64,000 nt of DNA from CAIUMH01 sp963758555 (lineage in GTDB: Bacteria; Actinomycetota; Acidimicrobiia; Acidimicrobiales; RAAP-2). The stretch spans positions 2,046,001-2,110,000 of the forward strand of contig CAVWVW010000003.1 of assembly GCA_963758555.1 (NCBI GenBank). Reading direction: 5' to 3'. The notes beneath the pieces are model-generated. The model was given only the letters and a program-made list of their open reading frames with translations. It did not search any database and was not told where the DNA came from. Numbering within the stretch: position 1 is the first letter of the stretch; every line of letters starts with the position of its first letter. This document shows positions 33,957 through 42,709 of this stretch, in pieces. The position numbers were made by a program, and so were the translations under genes.

Positions 33957-35387
33957 TCAGCTCGGCTGGATGATGTTCTTCGTCTGGAGGAAGGTGGCGA
34001 GCGAGTCCATGTCGCCGACTGTGCCGAGCCCGCTGTCCTTGCGCAGCGAGCTGAAGCGCGATGCCCCGCGACCGCCGTTGAGCGAGATCCGACCTGTCTC
34101 GATGCGCCTGGCCACCGCGTTGGCGTGGTCGAGGTCTTGACCGAAGAGCGTGCCCGACAACCCGTAGCTGGTGTCGTTGGCCAGGGCGACGGCCTCGTCA
34201 TCAGAGGCAAACGGCACGACCGTCAGCACAGGGCCGAAGATCTCCTCTTGGTAGAGCCTCATCGCAGGGGTCACGTCGACGAAGATCGTCGGCTCGACGT
34301 AGTAGCCGCGCTCGAGCCCCGCCGGACGCCCTCCACCCAGTACGAGGCGAGCACCTTCGGCTAGCCCCGAGGCGATGAGATCCTCGACCTTGTCGCGCTG
34401 GATCGCCGAGATCAGCGGTCCGACCTGCGTGGCGGGCTCAGTCGGATCGCCGACAGGGGCTCCCTTGAGGAGCGTGCTGAGCAGCTCGACGACCTCGTCG
34501 AAGCGTCGCTCATGCACCACGATCCTCGAGCACATGTAGCAAACCTGTCCCGAGTACGGGATCAGGTCGGTCATGAGCGCTTGGGCGAAGGCCCCCATGT
34601 CGGCGTCTTCGAGGAGCACGGCTGCTGATTTGCCACCGAGCTCCGCACTGACCGGCTTGAGCTGCTCACCGCAGACCGAGGCGATCGCACGACCGGCCAC
34701 CGTCGATCCGGTGAACGAGACCATGTCGACGCGCTGGTGGCGAACCAGGGCGGCACCGGTGTCCCGGCCACCTGAGAGCAGGTTGAGCACACCGGCCGGG
34801 AAGCCGACGTCCTCCGCGATCTCCATCAAGAGATAGGCATCAAGGGTCGTCTCGGGTGAGGGCTTGGCGACGACGGTGTTGCCCGCCGCCAGTGCGGGTC
34901 CCACCTTGGAGGCGAGCAGCACCTGGGGCGAGTTCCACGGCACGATCGCCGCCACCACCCCCAGGGGCTCGTGGACCAAGAGCGAGCTGCCCGACGGGGC
35001 CTCTTTGATCTCCTCCTCTCTGAACTCTGCCGCCAGCCGGGCCGCGTTGAGATAGAGGAACCGCCCGCCGCTGCCGACGTAGTTCGCCCAGTAGCCAGGG
35101 GCACCGTTCTCCTTGGTGACGAGCGCATCCATCTCCCCTGCGCGCGCCTCGATCCCACCAGCGAGCGCCCCGAGGAGCCGGGCGCGCTCTGCCGGAGGGG
35201 TGGCGCGCCACGACGGCAGCGCCTCGCTGGCCGCGGCCACCGCCTTGTCGACGTCGCGCTCATCGCCATCAGGGATCGAGGCGAAGACCTCCTCGGTCGC
35301 CGGGTTGATCAGCTCGATGGACGCTCCGCTCCCCGAAGGGATGAAGGCACCTCCGATGAACAGCTCGTCATGGGCCTCAACGCTCAT
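33957..35387 (-). CDS. NAD(P)-dependent aldehyde dehydrogenase
   Basis: 476 residues of the ALDH superfamily, oxidising an aldehyde to its acid. NAD-binding region VVAAIVPWNSPQVLLASK, general-base glutamate in SAELGGKSAAVLLED, catalytic cysteine in PYSGQVCYMCSRIVVHE, and the C-terminal IFGPVLTVVPF motif with TSYGLSGTLFGQDL. Cytosolic. It follows the amidohydrolase by 38 nt on the same strand, so it is probably co-transcribed with it and the SDR. SDR plus ALDH would convert an alcohol through the aldehyde to a carboxylate for CoA activation. Confidence 0.95.
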   Translation of the reverse strand: MSVEAHDELFIGGAFIPSGSGASIELINPATEEVFASIPDGDERDVDKAVAAASEALPSWRATPPAERARLLGALAGGIEARAGEMDALVTKENGAPGYWANYVGSGGRFLYLNAARLAAEFREEEIKEAPSGSSLLVHEPLGVVAAIVPWNSPQVLLASKVGPALAAGNTVVAKPSPETTLDAYLLMEIAEDVGFPAGVLNLLSGGRDTGAALVRHQRVDMVSFTGSTVAGRAIASVCGEQLKPVSAELGGKSAAVLLEDADMGAFAQALMTDLIPYSGQVCYMCSRIVVHERRFDEVVELLSTLLKGAPVGDPTEPATQVGPLISAIQRDKVEDLIASGLAEGARLVLGGGRPAGLERGYYVEPTIFVDVTPAMRLYQEEIFGPVLTVVPFASDDEAVALANDTSYGLSGTLFGQDLDHANAVARRIETGRISLNGGRGASRFSSLRKDSGLGTVGDMDSLATFLQTKNIIQPS

Positions 35388-35425
35388 CGACCCACCGCCT
35401 CTCTCGCTCGTACGTTCGCACCGGC

Positions 35426-37105
35426 TCAGACGCCGATCGGGAGACCGGGACGTGCCCCGGTCAGCTTGCCGTCGCTCTGGACGATCTCTCCGGCCACGAT
35501 GGTGTGGCGATAGCCGCCAGCAGGCCGCCGAAGCCTCGTGCCGCCTCCGGGGAGGTCCGTCACGATCGCATCCTGCTCCCAGCGAAGCTCGTCGAGAGCG
35601 AAGACCACGAGGTCGCCGGCCGCTCCTGGGGCGATCACGCCGCGGCCCTTGAAGCCGAGCGCCTCAGCTTGGCGACCGGTGATCTGGTGCACGGCGTCTT
35701 CGAGGCTCAGATCTCCTCGATCGCGCACGTAGCGCGTCAGGTAGAGGGTGGTGTCGCCCGCCGCACAGAACATGTTGACGTGAGCACCGTTGTCGCTGGC
35801 GCCGATGATGGTGGCGGGGTGACGCAAGATCTCGCTGACCTCTTCGACCACGTCGTTGCTCACGCCGCTGCAGACGACGCCCGGGTCGAAGTCGTTCTCG
35901 AGCAGCCAGTCCGCCATCACGTCTGAAGGGTGGCCGCCGCGCTCAGCCACCACGTCGGCCAGGGTCTTGCCCACCCAGCGCTCGTTCTCCGGGTTGCTCA
36001 CCGAGATCAGGCGGAGCCGGGTGATGTCCCACGAGGGGAAGGGCGAGAGCTTGTTGGCGTCCCACTCGACCTGGGCGATGGCGCGCCACGCGGGGTCGGT
36101 GAGCAGGGCCCGCTTGCCCTCTCTGTCTGCCTTGATGACCTTGGCCCAGCTCTGGGCCATCTCGGTGAACAGGATGCTTCGATCCCAGCCGATGCGCAGG
36201 TCGAAGGGGCGCGGCGTCGACTGGGGGTACATGAGCACGCCTGCCTCTTGGAGACGGGTGGCCTGCGCCAGGAACCGGTCGGATCGCCCCGGTGCGCGCT
36301 TGGTCTGAGCGATGGTGTTCCACGTGCTGATCACCCCGCGTGGCCCGGTGAGCCTCGCAATCCGCTCGATGTCCTCCTCGGCAGTGCCGCCGGAGAGGTC
36401 AGGGATGAACTCGAGGATCGCACCGTGCTTGGCGAGCACGTCCAAGAGCGCTTCGAACTCCGCGTCGTCAGCGAGGCAGCTCGGGACGAGACGACCGGAG
36501 TGGTCCTTGTCGGTGAACGACGTCGACATCCCGTACGCGCCGTCTTGGACGCTCTTGTCGAGCAGCTGGCACATGGCGTCGACTTCTTCCGGCGTGGCGA
36601 CCCGCTCCCAGGCGTCGTCCCCCATCACGTACCAGCGGATCAAGGTGTGCCCAGCCATGGTGGCCACGTTGACCCCCAAGCCGTCCTTGCTCAGGGCGTC
36701 TCGGTAGCCGGCGTAGTCAGTCCACGTCCACGGGACGCCGAGCTCGAAGGCTTGGAGGGGCAGGTCCTCGATCAGGCAGAAGAGGGCCATCGCCTCCTTC
36801 ATGAAGTCGTCGCTCAGCGGGAAGAGCGACAGCGAGCAGTTGCCCGCCAGCACCGTGGTCACGCCGTGCTGCGGCGAGGGATCGCACAGCGGGTCCCAGA
36901 AGAGCGACGGGTCGACGTGGGTGTGACAGTCAATGAACCCGGGCGTGACGACCGCACCGCTGGCATCGATCTCCGCTTCGCCGTCGCTCTCGAGCGAGGG
37001 CGCCACCTCGACGATGCGACCGTCTCGCACGCGCACGTCAGCGGGGAAGCCCGGTGCTCCGGTCCCGTCGATGACGGTGCCCCCGCGGATCAAGAGGTTG
37101 CTCAC
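35426..37105 (-). CDS. Amidohydrolase, N-acyl-D-amino-acid deacylase type
   Basis: 559 residues of the amidohydrolase superfamily. Metal motif: TPGFIDCHTHVDPSLFWDP; further candidates GHTLIRWY and the aspartate in IIGASDNGAHVNMF. C-terminal strand domain AGDLVVFALDEL. D-aminoacylase-like proteins with this layout occur in many catabolic clusters where the true substrate is unknown; hydrolysis of an amide or a ring lactam is possible. GTG 37105 overlaps the SDR stop codon, so it is translated together with that gene. Confidence 0.88.
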   Translation of the reverse strand: MSNLLIRGGTVIDGTGAPGFPADVRVRDGRIVEVAPSLESDGEAEIDASGAVVTPGFIDCHTHVDPSLFWDPLCDPSPQHGVTTVLAGNCSLSLFPLSDDFMKEAMALFCLIEDLPLQAFELGVPWTWTDYAGYRDALSKDGLGVNVATMAGHTLIRWYVMGDDAWERVATPEEVDAMCQLLDKSVQDGAYGMSTSFTDKDHSGRLVPSCLADDAEFEALLDVLAKHGAILEFIPDLSGGTAEEDIERIARLTGPRGVISTWNTIAQTKRAPGRSDRFLAQATRLQEAGVLMYPQSTPRPFDLRIGWDRSILFTEMAQSWAKVIKADREGKRALLTDPAWRAIAQVEWDANKLSPFPSWDITRLRLISVSNPENERWVGKTLADVVAERGGHPSDVMADWLLENDFDPGVVCSGVSNDVVEEVSEILRHPATIIGASDNGAHVNMFCAAGDTTLYLTRYVRDRGDLSLEDAVHQITGRQAEALGFKGRGVIAPGAAGDLVVFALDELRWEQDAIVTDLPGGGTRLRRPAGGYRHTIVAGEIVQSDGKLTGARPGLPIGV

Positions 37106-37887
37106 GACGGGATCCGACCCCCGTTGACGCCCAAGGTCTGCCCGGTGATGTAGCCCGCATCAGGCGAGGCGAGGAACGCCACCGCGGCGGCGATGTCCTC
37201 CGGCTGGCCCGAGCGGCCCACCGGCGTCTGGGCGATCTGGGTCTCCATGAAGTTCTCAGGGAAGCGTCCCGAGTCGACCGTGGCCCGCAGCATCGGGGTC
37301 TCGATGAAGCCCGGAGGCACGTTGTTGACCGTGATCCCCTGGGCTCCGAGCTCCAAGGCGAGCGAGCGCGTGAACGAGATCATCGCCCCCTTGGTGGAGG
37401 CATAGGCGACCATGTTCTTCGCCCCGCGCTGGGCGGAGGACGACGACACGTTGACGATCCGTCCCCAGCCAGCCTCGACCATGTCCGGCAGCACCACCTG
37501 GGTGCAGTGGAAGGCCCCCGTGATGTTGACGGCGAAGATCCGATCCCAGAACTCGATGTCGGTGTCGGCGAAGGGCACGATGCCCTCGATGCCGGCGTTG
37601 TTCACCAAGATCGAGATCGGACCCCACGTCTTGCGGACGGTGGCCACACCCTCCTCGAGCTGGGCTCGGCTGGCCACGTCCACCCCGCAGCCGAGGGCTG
37701 TCGAACCGCTCGCCTCGATCTCCGCAGCCGCCTTCTCCGCACCTTCGACGTTCAGGTCGAAGATGGCGACCTTGGCGCCGTCACGAGCGAGGCGCTGGCT
37801 GATGGCGAGGCCGATCCCCGACGCGCCGCCAGTGACGACCGCCACCTTGCCCTCGAGGGGCCTCACGTACTCCGTCGAGCTACTCAC
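37102..37887 (-). CDS. Short-chain dehydrogenase/reductase (SDR 1)
   Basis: 261 residues, classical SDR, cytosolic. NAD-binding TGGASGIG at ~19-26, acidic residue after strand 2 (IFDLN) favouring NAD+, NNAG in SILVNNAGIEGI, and catalytic serine and YxxxK in NVSSSSAQRG and YASTKGAMI. Similar in layout to 2-hydroxycyclohexanecarboxyl-CoA dehydrogenase-type SDRs. GTG start 37887; an AT-rich promoter-like stretch with TAGTTATAC lies just upstream. First gene of the SDR/amidohydrolase/ALDH/ETF group. Confidence 0.93.
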   Translation of the reverse strand: MSSSTEYVRPLEGKVAVVTGGASGIGLAISQRLARDGAKVAIFDLNVEGAEKAAAEIEASGSTALGCGVDVASRAQLEEGVATVRKTWGPISILVNNAGIEGIVPFADTDIEFWDRIFAVNITGAFHCTQVVLPDMVEAGWGRIVNVSSSSAQRGAKNMVAYASTKGAMISFTRSLALELGAQGITVNNVPPGFIETPMLRATVDSGRFPENFMETQIAQTPVGRSGQPEDIAAAVAFLASPDAGYITGQTLGVNGGRIPS

Positions 37888-37960
37888 GAGCGTGCCTCAT
37901 CTCCATAGTTATACACAGTTGAAAAATCCTAGGGACACCGGGGTGACCCGTCAATCAGGC

Positions 37961-38797
37961 TCACGAGCCCAGCCCGACCCATGTCCGCTCGTGCTCACCG
38001 ACGAGGAGGCGGCCGAACTGGAGGCCGGCGAAGTGCGCGGCTCCGATCTGGGTGGTGGTGCCTTCGAGCTCTCGTGCGACTCGTGCCTTGGTGGCCTTGG
38101 CCATGACCGGATCGACGTCACCGAACGTGGCCCACTCGTCGTCGAGGAGCTCGACAGGGCAGTGCACGACGTCGCCGAGCAGCATCGCTCGCTCGCCGGT
38201 GCTCGACGAGAGGACCACGATGCTGCTGCCGGGCGTGTGGCCGGGCGCGTGCGCCACGTCGACACCGGAGAAGAGCGTCTCGGCGCCCTCCCAGGCCTCG
38301 AACCGCTCGGCGAGCGGGGTGAGCAGCCGTGGGATCACCGGGTCGCCCTGCTGCTCGTCCACGAAGAAGGCCCAGTCAGCCGCATGGCAGCGGTACGTGG
38401 CGTTGGGGAACACGGCTCGGCCGTCCCGGGAGGTCCAGCCGATGTGATCGGGATGCAGGTGGGTGAGGATCACGTCGGTGAAGTCCTCGACCTCGAAGCC
38501 CGCCACGCGGAGGTTGTCGACGAAGAACCCGCCGGGGAGCACTGCGCCCGACGGTGCGGTCCAGCCGTCGGGTCCGACGCCCGTGTCGATCACCGCCAAA
38601 CGGTCGCCGCTCTCGAGCACGTAGCCACCCATGAAGATCTCGAGGCGGCCCTCGTGGCTCAGGTGCTCGGGGTAGCGAGACCAGTCCTCCTCGGTCGAGC
38701 CGGCGTAGAGCTTCACCGGATCGTTGCGGACGACAGCGTCGAGCACAGGCGTCAGCGTGTGGTGTCCGATCGTGACCACGAATCCAGAGCCTCCCAT
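37961..38797 (-). CDS. MBL-fold metallo-hydrolase (lactonase-like)
   Basis: About 278 residues from ATG 38797; a GTG at 38779 with GGGAGG upstream is an alternative start. Metal motif THLHPDHIGW, further ligands HAPGHTPGSS and LLGDVVHC. The overall pattern (LAVIDTGVGPDGW, GGFFVDNLRVAGF) is that of AHL-lactonase-like or aryl-hydrolase MBL proteins. In this setting hydrolysis of a lactone or CoA thioester is plausible. Divergent from the AMP-ligase gene with only 47 bp between the starts, so the two share a promoter region. Confidence 0.85.
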   Translation of the reverse strand: MGGSGFVVTIGHHTLTPVLDAVVRNDPVKLYAGSTEEDWSRYPEHLSHEGRLEIFMGGYVLESGDRLAVIDTGVGPDGWTAPSGAVLPGGFFVDNLRVAGFEVEDFTDVILTHLHPDHIGWTSRDGRAVFPNATYRCHAADWAFFVDEQQGDPVIPRLLTPLAERFEAWEGAETLFSGVDVAHAPGHTPGSSIVVLSSSTGERAMLLGDVVHCPVELLDDEWATFGDVDPVMAKATKARVARELEGTTTQIGAAHFAGLQFGRLLVGEHERTWVGLGS

Positions 38798-38844
38798 CCG
38801 AGGGCCCTTGACGAGCCAACTCAAGCGTAGAATAATTGACATTG

Positions 38845-40545
38845 ATGACGAATTCCAGTGCTTCCTCTCTCGCTGCTCGGGCGGTGAGCGCCTACGGCCC
38901 TCAGGCCGAGCAGTACCGCGAGGCAGGCGACTGGGGAGGCCACACGATCGTCGAGGCGTTTCGAGCATCGACCGCCGCGAGGCCCACGGCGCTCGCCGTC
39001 GCCTCCGTCGAGGGCACCCTCACCTATGACGAGCTCGATCTTCGCTCCGACCTCGTGGCGCTCGGTCTCCTCGACGCAGGTCTCGAGGTCGGCGACCCGG
39101 TGGTCTTCCAGGTCGGCGTCGAGCTCGAGACCGTCGTCGCCTTCTACGGCGCGCTCAAGGCGGGCCTGATCCCCGTCTGCAGCATCCCCAACCACCGGCT
39201 CCACGAGGTGAGCGAGATCACCGCAGCCACCCACGCACGCGCCCACCTCTTCCAGGCTGACTACCGCGACTACGACCTGGCGGGGCTCAGCGCCGAGCTG
39301 GGTGCTCGCCACCCCGAGATCGCCCTTCGGATCGTGGCCCGAGGCCCCAGTGGCGACGGCGTGGCCTCGCTCGAGGAGCTTGGTGCGGGCGGCGATCCGG
39401 TCAAGGCCCGATCCGTGATCGACGAGATCCAGGCCTCGATCTCCTCGGAGGACCTCGCTGTCTTCCAGCTCTCTGGGGGCACGACAGGCGTGCCGAAGGT
39501 GATCCCTCACACGCACGACACCTACCTCTCGGTCGCCGCTCGCTGGTCAGCCAACCTGGGCTGGGACGAGCGCTCGGTCAACCTCCACTTCCTCCCCGTC
39601 ATGCACCACGCCGGCCTCGGCACCGCCCTCGTGCCCACGCACTACGTCGGTGGCACCCTCGTCCTCGGGCGCTCGGTCGACGCCACGTTGCTGGTCGATC
39701 TCATCGAGCGCTTCGGCGTGACCTGGATGCACTTCAACCTCGCTGCCTTCCGCCCGCTCAAGGAGCACTCGGCCTCCCACGACTGCGACTTCAGCTCGAT
39801 CACGCACTTCTCCTGGACCTTCGTGCGGCCCGAGATGGCCGCCCAGGCAGAGGCGATGCTCGACGCCGTGGCGGTCGGCAGCTTCGGCATGGGCGAGGGC
39901 GTCCACCTGAGCGCTCGACGCGACGATCCCGCTGAGATCCGACGCTTCAGCGTCGGCTCGATCATCGGGGCCCACGATGAGGTCGTCGTCCGTCACCCCG
40001 GCGCAGAGGAGCCCGTGGCCGATGGCGAGGTCGGTGAGCTCACCTTCCGCGGTCCAAGCGTCATCCGCTCGTACCTGAGCGACGAGGACTCGAAGACCTC
40101 GTTCACCGCTGACGGCTTCTTGAGGAGCGGCGACCTCGGTCGCGTCCTCGAGATCGGCGGTCGTCGGATCTACAGCATCGATGGACGGCTCAAGGATCAG
40201 ATCAGCCGAGGAGGCGAGAAGTTCATGGCCGCTGAGCTCGAGCTGCTGCTCAGCGATCACCCCTCGGTGCGCGAGGTGGCGGCCATCGGCATCCCCGACC
40301 CGGCGCTCGGCGAGCGCGTCTGCGTCGCGATCGTGCCCGAAGCTGGCACGAGCGATCTGGACGCCGAAGGGCTGAGAGCCGAGCTGGTGGCGTTCCTCGA
40401 CGAGCGCTCGGTGGCCAAGTTCAAGTGGCCCGAGCGCCTGGTGCTCCTCGAGGCGCTTCCGAAGACCGCGATCGGCAAGGTTCAAAAGGACGTCCTGCGC
40501 CAGCAGGTGGCCAGCAGCCTTGCGACCATCGAGCAGAGGAGCTGA
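38845..40545 (+). CDS. AMP-forming acyl/aryl ligase, DhbE/EntE-like
   Basis: 566 residues of the ANL superfamily. P-loop FQLSGGTTGVPKVIPHTH; A5-type motif VGSFGMGEGV (the usual YG.TE is altered to FGMGEG, as in EntE-type enzymes); RSGDLGR; hinge GRLKDQISRGGEKF; C-terminal lysine in PKTAIGKVQKDVL. The N-terminal GDWGGHTIVEAFRAS is characteristic of 2,3-dihydroxybenzoate-AMP ligases. Since no carrier protein is near, it probably makes an aryl- or cyclic acyl-CoA. ATG 38845 is used rather than TTG 38836. It opens a plus-strand operon continuing with VOC, 88-residue and hydrolase genes. Confidence 0.92.
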   Translation: MTNSSASSLAARAVSAYGPQAEQYREAGDWGGHTIVEAFRASTAARPTALAVASVEGTLTYDELDLRSDLVALGLLDAGLEVGDPVVFQVGVELETVVAFYGALKAGLIPVCSIPNHRLHEVSEITAATHARAHLFQADYRDYDLAGLSAELGARHPEIALRIVARGPSGDGVASLEELGAGGDPVKARSVIDEIQASISSEDLAVFQLSGGTTGVPKVIPHTHDTYLSVAARWSANLGWDERSVNLHFLPVMHHAGLGTALVPTHYVGGTLVLGRSVDATLLVDLIERFGVTWMHFNLAAFRPLKEHSASHDCDFSSITHFSWTFVRPEMAAQAEAMLDAVAVGSFGMGEGVHLSARRDDPAEIRRFSVGSIIGAHDEVVVRHPGAEEPVADGEVGELTFRGPSVIRSYLSDEDSKTSFTADGFLRSGDLGRVLEIGGRRIYSIDGRLKDQISRGGEKFMAAELELLLSDHPSVREVAAIGIPDPALGERVCVAIVPEAGTSDLDAEGLRAELVAFLDERSVAKFKWPERLVLLEALPKTAIGKVQKDVLRQQVASSLATIEQRS

Positions 40546-40547
40546 GC

Positions 40548-41144
40548 ATGGACACCAGCGTCGAAGGCGGCATCCGCGGCGTCGACCACGTCGCCTACGT
40601 GACCTGGAAGGTCGAAGAGACCGTCCACTTCTATCGCGACGTCCTGGGCTTGCCCCTGTCGCACTGCATCTTGGCTCCCGGGTGGGGCAACGACCCCCAT
40701 CCGGACTTCGCCCACTTCTTCTTCGACATCGGCAACGGGGGTCGGATCGCGTTCTTCTACTACTTCGGTGAGCCCCCCTATGAAGACGAGCAGATCTCCC
40801 CGATGCTCAAGAAGGCCCGACACCTCGCCTTGCTCGTCGACACCGAGGAGGAGCTCGAGGGCTACCGCCAGCGGATCCTGGCCGCCGGCTACCCGATGCG
40901 CCACGACGGCAAGCGGGTGATGCACGAGCTCATCGAGTCGATCTACATGTTCGACCCGAACGGCTACAACTTCGAGATCACGCGCAAGCTCCGACCCTTG
41001 GGTGAGGCCGACGCCCTCGACACCGAGCTGAGCATCCAGGCCTTGATCGACGTGTCGAAGGAGCCGGAGCCGACGATGGCCAAGCTCTGGGAGCGAAAGG
41101 GCGCGCTCATCCTCGCCCAGGAGCCGGTGGGCAGCGATGCCTAG
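40548..41144 (+). CDS. VOC-superfamily (glyoxalase/extradiol-dioxygenase fold) protein
   Basis: 198 residues from ATG 40548, two nucleotides after the ligase stop. One VOC unit: VDHVAYVTWKVEETVHFYRD (first metal histidine), KARHLALLVDTEEEL (second histidine) and YNFEITRKLRP (glutamate), so a metal site of the H-H-E type is intact. Such proteins act as extradiol-like dioxygenases, lyases or isomerases. The last ~45 residues (SIQALIDVSKEPEPTMAKLW) extend beyond the core. Coupled with the 88-residue gene by an 8-nt overlap. Substrate unknown; probably the CoA ester made by the preceding ligase or its product. Confidence 0.88.
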   Translation: MDTSVEGGIRGVDHVAYVTWKVEETVHFYRDVLGLPLSHCILAPGWGNDPHPDFAHFFFDIGNGGRIAFFYYFGEPPYEDEQISPMLKKARHLALLVDTEEELEGYRQRILAAGYPMRHDGKRVMHELIESIYMFDPNGYNFEITRKLRPLGEADALDTELSIQALIDVSKEPEPTMAKLWERKGALILAQEPVGSDA

Positions 41145-41403
41145 CCTCTTCATCGTCGACGTCCCCGAGTACCGCCCGCTGTGGGAGCACGCCGAGGCCG
41201 AGCCAGGCGTGCGGGCTCGCCACCGCGGTGGCTACGTCGAGCTCACCTTCGAACACGAGCTGCGGATCGATCGTCGAGCGACCGGCGTGCGCCACGCCGT
41301 CTGGTACAGCGGCGTCGGTGGCGTCCACGACGCCACGGTGGTCCAGTTCGACAAAGACGCGCTTCGACTCGTGGCCACCTCGGTGGCGGCCAGCGCGCCA
41401 TGA
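41137..41403 (+). CDS. 88-residue protein of unknown function in the VOC operon
   Basis: ATG 41137 lies within the end of the VOC gene and its stop overlaps the next start (ATGA), so it is firmly embedded in the operon. Not recognised. The sequence is beta-rich by alternation (YVELTFEHELRIDRRATGVRHAVWYSG; HDATVVQFDKDALRLVA), perhaps a small barrel. Four histidines and many acidic residues, no cysteine, no signal peptide. It may be a small subunit or a cofactor-binding partner of the VOC enzyme or the hydrolase. Confidence 0.75.
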   Translation: MPSLFIVDVPEYRPLWEHAEAEPGVRARHRGGYVELTFEHELRIDRRATGVRHAVWYSGVGGVHDATVVQFDKDALRLVATSVAASAP

Positions 41404-42650
41404 GCGCCGAGAAGTCGGCGGCGAAGCGACTCGGCTTTCGGCCCCGGATGGAGCCTGGTCCCTTCCCCGACGGCGTGCTCACCACGGTCACCAGCGTCAA
41501 GACCGCCGACGGTGCCTCGGCACCGGGCATCCTCTACGAGGTCCCAGGTGCGACGACGGTCGCCACCCTGATGCACCCGCGCCAGGACCTCGCTCGCCAC
41601 TACCTGATCCCGATCCTCTTGGACGCTGGCTATGCGGTCTGGGCCCAGAGCTCCCGGTCACCCAACAACGACCTCACGCTCATCCACGAAGAGGCGATCC
41701 TCGACGCAGCGGCGGGCTTCGTCTTCCTGCGCGACCGAGGCTTCGAGCACGTGGTGGCCGTCGGCCCCTCAGGGGGCGCGACCCTCTACGCCTTCTACGC
41801 ACAGCAAGCGAGCCGAGTGCCCTCGCTCAGGATCGCCGCGACTCCCGGGGGCAAGCCCTCCGGACTCGCCGACGCCGAGCTCCCCGCTCTCGACGCCATC
41901 GCCTTCGTCGCGCCGCACCCCGGACAGGGCGAGCTGCTGCTCGGCTGCATCGACGGCTCGGTCGCCTCTGAGGCCGACCCGCTCTCGACCATCCAAGCGC
42001 TCGATCCCTTCGATCCCGCCAACGGCTTCGCGGCCCCTCCCGAGAGCTCGAGCTACGACGCCGAGTTCCTCGAGCGCTATTCCTCGGCCCAGCGCGCCCG
42101 GGTGGCTCGCCTCGACGAGCGCGCCCATGAGCTCATCGGTGCCCGTATGGCGGCCAAAGCCCGCTTCAAGGAGAGCGGTGCGCTCGCCGATCAGCGAGCC
42201 AGCGTGATGAACGAGGTGCTCTGCGTCTATCGGACGGACGCCGATCCCCGCACGGTCGATCTCAGCCTCGATCCGAACGACCGTCCCTACGGCTCGATCC
42301 ACGGCACCCGTCCGCACGTCATCAACTACGGGATCACCGGCTTCGGCCGCTTGACCACGGCGGACGCCTGGCTCTCGACGTGGTCGGGGCTGAGCTCGAA
42401 CGCCTCGTTCGTCACGTGCGCTCCGGAGATCACGATGCCGGCTCTCTTCGTCGAGTACACCGCCGATCAGGCGACCTACCCAACCAAGGCAGCCGAGATG
42501 TTCGACGCCCTGGGCTCCAAGGACAAGACCCACACCAGCGTCGTCGGGACCCACTTCGGCGGCTCACCCACCCCCGACGGCCCTCCCGGTGGCGCGCTCG
42601 CTGGCGAGCAGCTCGTGGGGTGGCTCAAGACGAAGCTCCCTCCCGCGTGA
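41400..42650 (+). CDS. Alpha/beta-hydrolase-fold protein
   Basis: 416 residues from ATG 41400, which overlaps the preceding stop. The nucleophile elbow is GPSGGATLYAFY (serine at ~124); the acid and histidine of the triad are probably in FVEYTADQATYP and VVGTHFGGSPTP. The N-terminus (VTSVKTADGASAPGILYEVPG) resembles proteins that hydrolyse esters, C-C bonds or CoA thioesters. An insert of about 100 residues between the elbow and the acid residue forms a helical cap (SSAQRARVARLDERAHELIG). Fourth gene of the ligase/VOC operon; a meta-cleavage-product-type hydrolase is possible but unproven. Confidence 0.8.
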   Translation: MSAEKSAAKRLGFRPRMEPGPFPDGVLTTVTSVKTADGASAPGILYEVPGATTVATLMHPRQDLARHYLIPILLDAGYAVWAQSSRSPNNDLTLIHEEAILDAAAGFVFLRDRGFEHVVAVGPSGGATLYAFYAQQASRVPSLRIAATPGGKPSGLADAELPALDAIAFVAPHPGQGELLLGCIDGSVASEADPLSTIQALDPFDPANGFAAPPESSSYDAEFLERYSSAQRARVARLDERAHELIGARMAAKARFKESGALADQRASVMNEVLCVYRTDADPRTVDLSLDPNDRPYGSIHGTRPHVINYGITGFGRLTTADAWLSTWSGLSSNASFVTCAPEITMPALFVEYTADQATYPTKAAEMFDALGSKDKTHTSVVGTHFGGSPTPDGPPGGALAGEQLVGWLKTKLPPA

Positions 42651-42709
42651 GCCACACCGCTGTCCCACCCATCCGACCGAAGCACCGCTAGGTAAAGGAG
42701 CACCCCCAC